Below are positions 59,401-64,000 of a DNA stretch of 64,000 nt, piece after piece. The notes beneath the pieces were generated by a model. The model saw only the letters and a list, made by a program, of their open reading frames with translations, was not told the origin of the DNA and did not search any database. The stretch spans positions 1 to 64,000 of the forward strand of contig JAJPHO010000174.1 in assembly GCA_021325215.1 (NCBI GenBank). The letters run 5' to 3'. The DNA is from Alphaproteobacteria bacterium. Its GTDB lineage: Bacteria; Pseudomonadota; Alphaproteobacteria; Rhodospirillales; Magnetospirillaceae. Each line of letters begins with the position of its first letter. Positions within the stretch are counted from its first letter, which is position 1. Position numbers and translations under genes: made by a program.

Positions 59401-59910
59401 AGGCTCGGCCGAGCCCGGCGGGAACAGATCGATCAGGCCGCCGCGCAGGGCATATTCGCCCGGTTCCATCACCGTGTCCGAGCGGGTATAGCCGTGACGG
59501 TTCAGATAGGCCTGCAAGGAGTTCATATCGAGCGGACGCCCGATCGACACTTGCAGCGCGACGGCGGCAAAGCTCTCGATGGGCGCCAGACGCTGCATCG
59601 CCGCGGAAACCGTGGTCAGCACGATACGCGGACGACCGCCGGCGCCGCGCCCGGCTAACTTGGCTAACGTCTCGACCCGGCGCGCGACGATCTCGACATG
59701 GGGCGAGACGCGGTCATAGGGCATGCAGTCCCAGGCCGGGAATTCCAGGATCTCGGCGTCGGGAGCGAAGAATTTCAGCGCGTCCGACAGGCGCGCCATG
59801 CGGGCATCGTCGCGGGCGACATGCAGCAGATTGCCGCCCCTGGCCACCCGGCGCGCAAGGGCCAGCGCATCGGCGCCTTCCGGCGTTCCCGCGAGTATCT
59901 GTCGAGTCAT
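56473..59910 (-). CDS. mfd: transcription-repair coupling factor
   Basis: A 1145-residue ATPase that removes stalled RNA polymerase and recruits UvrA. Domains: UvrB-like N-terminal region (about 1-330), the CarD-like RNA-polymerase-interacting domain (about 465-560: AEGDLVVHVDHGIGRYDGLV), the RecG-like translocase with Walker A GDVGFGKTEVALRAAF, DEEQ box LLIIDEEQHFGVAHKERLK, TATPIPRTLQMAL, TNIIESGLDMPRVNT and QLRGRVGRGKTRGYAYL, and the C-terminal TRCF domain. Length is normal. Its start is 133 bases after the sdhE stop, but the two were probably joined by a four-base ATGA overlap before a small element was inserted. Confidence 0.97.
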   Translation of the reverse strand: MTRQILAGTPEGADALALARRVARGGNLLHVARDDARMARLSDALKFFAPDAEILEFPAWDCMPYDRVSPHVEIVARRVETLAKLAGRGAGGRPRIVLTTVSAAMQRLAPIESFAAVALQVSIGRPLDMNSLQAYLNRHGYTRSDTVMEPGEYALRGGLIDLFPPGSAEPLRIDLFGDDVEEIRSFDPMSQRSTGKLTEFALLPAGEATLDEVSIQRFRTRYRELFGPVTGDDPLYEAVSAGIKFAGMEHWLPLFHDGLDDLFAYLPDAQVTLDANLEDARKARAALVAEYYEARLEEPASGEMPYRPVPPRMLYLDEDEWNRAINAREGGQLWPFAPADGAADMVDEGARQGHDFAELRATPGANVYDGVVRHVAELRAAGKKVVFAAWSEGSADRLGAVLDEHGLKGLKIVSGWTEAESSDQPVLTVLGIEHGFVTDRMAVIAEQDILGDRMARPQRKKKRRAEQFLAEASALAEGDLVVHVDHGIGRYDGLVTIEVAGAPHDCLRVLYAGDDKLFVPVENIDVLSRYGTESPGTQLDKLGGASWQSRKAKLKQRIRDMAEQLIAVAAQRQLKKAEGLAPSEGLYDEFCARFPYAETDDQLKAISDVVSDLGSGRPMDRLICGDVGFGKTEVALRAAFVAALSGRQVAVVVPTTLLARQHYRIFAERFAGLPVKVAQLSRLVSPKQAAQTKADLAAGQCDIVVGTHALLAKTIEFKDLGLLIIDEEQHFGVAHKERLKALKSDVHVLTLTATPIPRTLQMALSGIREMSVIATPPVDRLAVRTFVLPFDGVVIREAILREKYRGGQIFYVCPRLQDMARVQERLEQLVPEIRVAVAHGQMSPTELEDTMNAFGEGAYDVLMSTNIIESGLDMPRVNTIVIHRADMFGLGQLYQLRGRVGRGKTRGYAYLTLSPNQAPTKSAEKRLQVMQTLDSLGAGFTLASHDLDIRGAGNLLGDEQSGQIREVGVELYQTLLEEAVAAAREGAGDGQIPDSDWSPQIALGMAVMIPETYVADLSVRLALYRRLGSLTDRAEIEALAAELIDRFGKLPPEVNNLLRIVTIKALCKTAGVEKVDAGPKGAVVTFRNNQFVNPLGLVTWISRQLGTVKLRPDHKLVFQRAWDDPAARLKGVTEMMETIAGLTTA

Positions 59911-60052
59911 TTATGTGCCCTCAGACGCCGGGCGCGGCCGCGGGCCGCCAGGCTACGCTCCGACTTCCCTCCTCGGCTACGCGCCTCGTCGTCGCTCCGC
60001 GGGCACGCAGTCGCGTGCCTATCGCGAACTCTCACTAGTCCGCTCATTTATG
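59907..60052. mobile_element. 128-base intergenic element with 9-base target duplication between sdhE and mfd
   Basis: TCATTTATG occurs at 59907-59915 and again at 60044-60052; the sequence between (59916-60043, 128 bases) is unlike either gene. Removing the element and one repeat rejoins the sdhE stop and the mfd start as an ATGA overlap. The element has a GC-rich centre and a GGCACGC/GCGTGCC hairpin (60002-60019 region). It encodes no protein. It resembles a MITE or dispersed intergenic repeat. Confidence 0.65.
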
Positions 60053-60304
60053 CGCGTGATCCAGGGTGAAGGATTTCAGCATCGCCATGACGTCGTTGTC
60101 ATAGCGCTCCGGCACCGGCTTGGCGCCGGTCACCCACAGGAACAGGTCGGGGTCGTTGACGTCGAGCAGGTCCTGAAAGCGGTCCAGCTGCTCTTCGCTC
60201 AGGTCGGCCAGATGCTTCTCGGCGAAGCCGCCGAAGAAGATGTCGTTTTCGTTCGTGCCCATATGGCGGGCGCGGAACAGAAGTCTCTTGCGCGCTGTGT
60301 CCAT
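60044..60304 (-). CDS. sdhE: SdhE, succinate dehydrogenase flavinylation factor
   Basis: An 86-residue cytoplasmic protein. The family pattern is ARKRLLFRARHMGTNENDIF followed by FGGFAEKHLADLSEEQLDRF and FLWVTGAKPVPE. SdhE helps attach FAD to SdhA and FrdA. The usual RGxxE motif reads RHMGTNEND, the alphaproteobacterial form. sdhE next to mfd is a common rhodospirillalean arrangement. Confidence 0.92.
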   Translation of the reverse strand: MDTARKRLLFRARHMGTNENDIFFGGFAEKHLADLSEEQLDRFQDLLDVNDPDLFLWVTGAKPVPERYDNDVMAMLKSFTLDHAHK

Positions 60305-60410
60305 GATCGGCGCGCACCATACACGAAGGGAATGGCACCGCCAAGTTGGTGGCCGCGCCGTTCCGCCGGGGGTACCATTGCAGCTCGGCCGTTGGCGTTC
60401 GGGATGACCG

Positions 60411-62231
60411 GTGGTGCCTGCATCGACTATTCATGACCTGAACTCCGCGGAAGCCCCGGCCGAGGACGCGCGGAGCGGCCTGGCCTGGAAAGCGCTGGGT
60501 GCCGTCCAGCGCCGGCGCGGCGGCCTCCTGGAGGCCCGCGAGGCGATGCGCCAAGCCGCGCTGCGGCTGCCGGAAGATGCGGAGGCGCAAAGCAATTTCG
60601 GGCTGGTGCTCGACGCCCTCGACCGGCCGGCGGAGGCGGCGGCGCAGCATGTCAAAGCGATCGCGCTCGCTCCCGGATTCGGAGGCGCCTACAGCAATCT
60701 GGGAATCTGTCTGCGCAAGCTGGGGCGGCCGTCCGAAGCGGTTATCCAATGCGGGCGCGGCGTGGTGATCGCGGCAGACAATGCGGAGGCGCAGAACGCC
60801 CTCGCCAATGCCCAGAGAGAGGCCGGCAATTTCGACGCGGCGGAAACCGGCTATCGCCGAGCCGTCGCCCTGTCGCCCGGATCGTCCTTCGCCTATGGCA
60901 ATCAGGGCGCGGTCCTGGCCAGCCGCGGCAGGACGGCCGACGCGGTGCGCGCCTATCGCCGGGCGATCCTGCTCAGCCCCTGGGACGCCGACCCGCGCGG
61001 CAAGATGGGCTCGCTGCTGAAGGATCTCGGCCGAACCGCCGATGGCGCGGGCTTTTTGCGATCGGCCATGGCGCTGTCGCCGCAGGCGGCGGACGCCTAC
61101 AATAATCATGGCATCCTCAGCCAGATCCTGGGCGCGCCGCAGGCGGCGAAGCGCGATTTCGAGCGGGCGCTTCGGCTGCGGCCTCATTTCGCGGAATGCT
61201 ACAATAATTTCGCCCTGCTGCATCGTTTCCGCGCCGGCGAACGCCCTTTCTCCGATCTGGTTCGTTCATTCGAAACGGCACGGACACCCCGGGATCGCAT
61301 GCATCTCGGCTTCGCTCTCGGCAAAGCGTGGGAGGATGTGGGCGACCCTGACCGGGCTTTCGCCTGTTACCGCGCGGCCAACCAGCTCAGGCGGCGGGAC
61401 CTCGCCTACGACGTCGAACGGGACCGCGCGCTGGGCGCCCTGGTGATGGACAAATTCGCCGGGCTGCCCGCCATCGAGCCGATAGAAACGGGACGGGCCC
61501 GGCCGCTGATGATCGTCGGCATGACCCGTTCGGGATCGAGCCTGGTGGAACAGATCCTGGCGTCTCACAGCGCCGTCCACGGTGCGGGAGAGCTGGAAAT
61601 TCTGCCTGAGCTGGCGGCCCGGCGCTTCCTGTCCCATCCCGACGATGATCTATCCGGCACCTGCCGGCAAATCGCTGCCGCCTATGGGGCCGGAATCGAC
61701 GCTCTAAACCCCGGCCGTCCGGTCATCATCGACAAGATGCCGCGGAATTTCTTCTGGTTGGGGTTCGTTTTGCACGCGCGGCCGGATCTCAAGGTGATCC
61801 ATACCATCCGCGATCCCCGCGCCGTGTGCTGGTCCAATTATCGCGGGTACTTCTCCCCGCCCAGCATGGGCTATGCCTATGATCTGCGGGATCTGGCGCT
61901 CTATTATCGCCTTCATGACCGGATGATGGGCTTTTGGAAGGACCTCTTTCCCGGGCGGATCTACAGCCTGTTCTATGAGGGCCTGACCGAGAGCCAGGAA
62001 CAGGAGACCCGCGCTCTGCTCGATTTTTGCGGCCTGCCGTTCGAGGCGGCCTGTCTCGACTTCCAAAAGACCGAGCGGCCGGTGACGACCGCCAGCGCCG
62101 GTCAGGTCCGCAGGACGATGTATCAGGGCAGCTCAGATGCCTGGAAGCCTTTCGCCAGGCATCTGGAACCGCTTTTAACCGCGCTCGGCCTGCCGGAGGA
62201 CCACCCTTGGCACGGGGTGCTGCCGCCATAG
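60411..62231 (+). CDS. TPR-sulfotransferase family protein, second copy
   Basis: A 606-residue protein starting at GTG 60411 (a second GTG follows at once); no in-frame ATG is near. Residues 20-290 form several TPR pairs (WKALGAVQRRRGGLLEAREA, AYSNLGICLRKLGRPSEAVI, AYGNQGAVLASRGRTADAVR). The sulfotransferase domain starts near 363 with the PSB loop LMIVGMTRSGSSLVEQILAS, and the 3'-PB region is VIHTIRDPRAVCWSNYRGYF. Same architecture as the protein at 38644-40149, with more TPRs and moderate similarity. The acceptor is unknown; its TPR part may bind a protein target. Next to DUF4214 genes, which hints at modification of surface proteins. Confidence 0.88.
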   Translation: MVPASTIHDLNSAEAPAEDARSGLAWKALGAVQRRRGGLLEAREAMRQAALRLPEDAEAQSNFGLVLDALDRPAEAAAQHVKAIALAPGFGGAYSNLGICLRKLGRPSEAVIQCGRGVVIAADNAEAQNALANAQREAGNFDAAETGYRRAVALSPGSSFAYGNQGAVLASRGRTADAVRAYRRAILLSPWDADPRGKMGSLLKDLGRTADGAGFLRSAMALSPQAADAYNNHGILSQILGAPQAAKRDFERALRLRPHFAECYNNFALLHRFRAGERPFSDLVRSFETARTPRDRMHLGFALGKAWEDVGDPDRAFACYRAANQLRRRDLAYDVERDRALGALVMDKFAGLPAIEPIETGRARPLMIVGMTRSGSSLVEQILASHSAVHGAGELEILPELAARRFLSHPDDDLSGTCRQIAAAYGAGIDALNPGRPVIIDKMPRNFFWLGFVLHARPDLKVIHTIRDPRAVCWSNYRGYFSPPSMGYAYDLRDLALYYRLHDRMMGFWKDLFPGRIYSLFYEGLTESQEQETRALLDFCGLPFEAACLDFQKTERPVTTASAGQVRRTMYQGSSDAWKPFARHLEPLLTALGLPEDHPWHGVLPP

Positions 62232-62238
62232 AGCCGCT

Positions 62239-63654
62239 TCAGATCACATAGAGGAAATGCTGCGCATCGGCGGGATGTTGCGCGGTGATCCGCACGTCGT
62301 TCAGGAACTCGCTCGAACTGGAGAAATCGGTCAGCACCTGGGCCCGCCCCGCCAAATCCGACACCGACTGGCCGATCACCGCCTGATAATAGGAAACGGC
62401 GCCCGCCTCCGGCGCCCGGTGCAGCAGAGCATTGTAGAGAGCCGTCACGAACTGCCCGTCTCCGGCGGCCGACGCCGCGAATTGATGTGCCGGGTTGTCG
62501 GCGCTCTCCGGCGACAGCAGGAATTGTTGCGCGAGCTGGTTCAGGGACAGGCCGGGCGTGTCGACGAGCGCCATTTCGTAATAGGCCAGGCCGGCGACGT
62601 CCGGTGTTCGTCCCAAAGCGGCGGCGTAGAGCGCGACCACATTGCCGCTGGTGGCGGCGCCCGTGGTGGCGGGAGCTTGAGCGATGAAATCCGTACCGTC
62701 GCTGAACTCCAGGGCGGTGATGCCGCTCAGATGGTCGACGCTGGCGCGCCCGGTGCCGACATCGGTGACGGTGAAGGAGACGCCATCGCCGGCAGGCATG
62801 ATTTGATAGTGCGCCGCCCGGCCGGTGAAGGCCACGACCGTTCCCCGTCCCGGCGTTCCGGCCAAGGTCAGGTTAGCCGCGGTTCCATCGATGGCCAGAG
62901 TATAATTGCTGGTGACGTCCCGCAGCAGCGCCGCGTCGGCGGTCAATTGATCGGGCGTCAGCGCCAGGGCGGGAACCCCGTCGTCGAAGGCGATGGAGAC
63001 GTCATGCCCGGTGGCGATGAGCCCGTTCAGCGTGCTGGCGTTGGCCAGGACGTTGTCGGCGCTGTCGCTGATCGCGATCGCGGCGACATGAGGAAGGGCG
63101 GCGACCGTCGCGGCGTCGGCGGCGATCACGCCGCTCACCTTCAGGCCATAAGAGCCGCCGATGACGCCGAGGGCGTCCGCGTCCGCCGTCAGCTGCGTCA
63201 GGGTCAGCGACAGCTGCGGCGTGCCGGAATCGCTCAGAACGATCGACAGGTCGTGATGCTGAGCCTGAACGGCCTCCAGCATGTCGAGGTGCGACGACAC
63301 GTTCGCCGCACTGTCGGCGACGTCGATCGCCGCGACATTCCGCACGGCCGCGTCGGATTGCGCCTCGGCGGCGAGAGCGCCGGTCACGGTGAGCTTGTAA
63401 GGGGTGGCGATGCTCTCGATCACGGGCGAAGCCATGTCGAGCTGGTTCTGCGTCAGGGTTTCGCTCACCACGCCCGGATCGGTCAGGGTTATCGCTTCGC
63501 TTCCGAAGTAATTGACCGAGAAGGCGTAGGAAAGCTGCGGCAAATTATTGAAAACATTGGCAGCACTGTCGGCGATGGCGATCTGGCCGAATTCCGGCGG
63601 CGTGGAAAGCAGCATGGCCACGGTCTGGGGTGCGTGGTTCTCTGACATGGGCAT
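62239..63654 (-). CDS. repeat-containing DUF4214 protein, probably secreted or surface-associated
   Basis: A 471-residue protein from ATG 63654 (ATG 63648 or GTG 63657 also possible). Residues 24-250 hold three repeats of about 85 residues, each opened by IAIADSAANV, IDVADSAANV and IAISDSADNV. Then come a beta-rich part (about 262-320, GRGTVVAFTGRAAHYQIM and FSDGTDF, like RTX-associated segments) and a DUF4214 domain (about 325-455: VVALYAAALGRTPDVAGLAY, ALYNALLHRAPEAGAVSYYQ). No signal peptide is visible, so type I secretion is a possibility. The last 14 residues AQHPADAQHFLYVI recur in the next gene. It is convergent with the TPR-sulfotransferase (7-base gap). Confidence 0.83.
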   Translation of the reverse strand: MPMSENHAPQTVAMLLSTPPEFGQIAIADSAANVFNNLPQLSYAFSVNYFGSEAITLTDPGVVSETLTQNQLDMASPVIESIATPYKLTVTGALAAEAQSDAAVRNVAAIDVADSAANVSSHLDMLEAVQAQHHDLSIVLSDSGTPQLSLTLTQLTADADALGVIGGSYGLKVSGVIAADAATVAALPHVAAIAISDSADNVLANASTLNGLIATGHDVSIAFDDGVPALALTPDQLTADAALLRDVTSNYTLAIDGTAANLTLAGTPGRGTVVAFTGRAAHYQIMPAGDGVSFTVTDVGTGRASVDHLSGITALEFSDGTDFIAQAPATTGAATSGNVVALYAAALGRTPDVAGLAYYEMALVDTPGLSLNQLAQQFLLSPESADNPAHQFAASAAGDGQFVTALYNALLHRAPEAGAVSYYQAVIGQSVSDLAGRAQVLTDFSSSSEFLNDVRITAQHPADAQHFLYVI

Positions 63655-63770
63655 CACGGCACAGGCTCCGATAAGGGTGTCTCCCCCCTCGGTGTTTCAG
63701 ATCGGCCTGGGCCCGGCTTTATTCCCGGCGCCTGTCGAAAATATGCTGTTCCGATGGTCGGGCGGTTCGC

Positions 63771-63805
63771 AGGCGGAAGAACGGACTGGTCCCGTTCTTC
63801 CGCCT
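63771..63805 (-). terminator. perfect 14-base hairpin after the partial DUF4214 gene
   Basis: AGGCGGAAGAACGG (63771-63784) and CCGTTCTTCCGCCT (63792-63805) are perfectly complementary with a 7-base loop. It starts 9 bases after the stop of the partial gene on the minus strand, so it is probably its terminator, although no T-run follows. Confidence 0.7.
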
Positions 63806-63813
63806 CGCAGACC

Positions 63814-64000
63814 TCAGATCACATAGAGGAAGTGCTGAGCATCGGCCGGATGCTGGGCGGTGATCTGCACGTCGCCGAGATATTCCGGCGAAGCGGAGAA
63901 ATCGACCAGCACCTGGGCATGGCCGGCCAGCGCCGCGGCGGCATAAGCCGCCGTGCCGGGCGTCAGGCCGTTGGTGAATTGGGCGATGACGCTCTGATAA
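63814..64000 (-). CDS. DUF4214 protein, C-terminal part only
   Basis: About 61 codons of a minus-strand gene whose start lies beyond the window. The translation has YQSVIAQFTNGLTPGTAAY, then AQVLVDFSASPEYLGDVQIT and the ending AQHPADAQHFLYVI. It is paralogous to the C-terminal DUF4214 region of the gene at 62239-63654, with an identical last 16 residues (ITAQHPADAQHFLYVI). The identical tail in two adjacent proteins may serve as a secretion or anchoring signal. Confidence 0.85.
   Translation of the reverse strand, partial: YQSVIAQFTNGLTPGTAAYAAAALAGHAQVLVDFSASPEYLGDVQITAQHPADAQHFLYVI

Noticed and set aside
58198-59658. 486-codon plus-strand frame opposite mfd
   Set aside because: Shadow of a fully conserved mfd gene.
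62257-63645. 462-codon plus-strand frame opposite the DUF4214 gene
   Set aside because: Gly/Arg/Gln-rich shadow; the repeats and DUF4214 domain read on the minus strand, and the adjoining paralogue confirms that strand.
1-64000. CRISPR arrays, rRNA or tRNA genes
   Set aside because: No regularly spaced repeat-spacer arrays, no cas genes, and no recognisable tRNA or rRNA sequence was seen. A covariance-model search would be needed to exclude small RNAs.

Overview
The window is GC-rich, densely packed bacterial chromosome. It looks like an alphaproteobacterium of the Rhodospirillales type. The supports are: the gene string rlpA - D,D-carboxypeptidase - tmk - holB (then metG - tatD - PhnP-like hydrolase), sdhE next to mfd, a PleD-like protein, PqiABC, TPR-sulfotransferases, DUF4214 proteins, and alphaproteobacteria-style intergenic hairpins. 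No rRNA, tRNA, CRISPR array, transposase or integrase was recognised. The genus assignment is inference.

Layout. 1-6.6 kb: 5' end of mazG (minus), a ClC-type channel/transporter with CBS domains, a very large SAM-cyclase-AAA-TPR signalling protein overlapping a divergent patatin-like lipase. 6.6-16.0 kb: an accessory block (VIT-family metal transporter, ApbE flavinyltransferase, EF-hand protein, GT39 transferase, FecI-like sigma / FecR / TonB receptor, cytochrome b561, a cytochrome c remnant) bounded on both sides by a 147-bp direct repeat of the 3' end of the patatin-like gene. 16-25 kb: a GAF-PAS protein without output domain, a subclass B3 metallo-beta-lactamase-like hydrolase, a CcdA/thioredoxin pair, a hydrolase, then two accessory loci. 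The first is a lower-GC operon of a trypsin-like protease with two membrane proteins. The second is a HigBA-type toxin-antitoxin locus whose antitoxin is fused through one transmembrane helix to a GT51 peptidoglycan glycosyltransferase, preceded by two matching palindromic operators. 25-34 kb: orphan periplasmic binding protein, pqiABC lipid-transport operon, and metG-tatD-PhnP-oxidoreductase. 34.5-40.9 kb: a block inserted between metG and holB, containing a PspA/YjfJ-like coiled-coil protein with an N-terminal DNA-binding-like extension, DUF1190, an ATP-grasp glutathionylspermidine-synthase homologue, DUF350, a TPR-sulfotransferase and two BON lipoproteins. 40.9-46.9 kb: holB, tmk and cell-wall genes. 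47-56.5 kb: degenerate PleD-like protein, DsbA-family oxidoreductase, three secreted hydrolases, chemoreceptor and a divergent LysR regulator. 56.5-64 kb: mfd and sdhE split by a small inserted element, a second TPR-sulfotransferase, and two tandem DUF4214 repeat proteins, the last cut by the window end.

The most novel-looking content is the membrane-tethered antitoxin-transglycosylase fusion (23.5-24.9 kb), followed by the protease/membrane operon (21.7-23.4 kb), the self-operator-bearing PspA-type fusion (35.3 kb) and the direct-repeat-bounded iron/redox block. All identifications come from reading the sequence and remembered family motifs; no database search was run.
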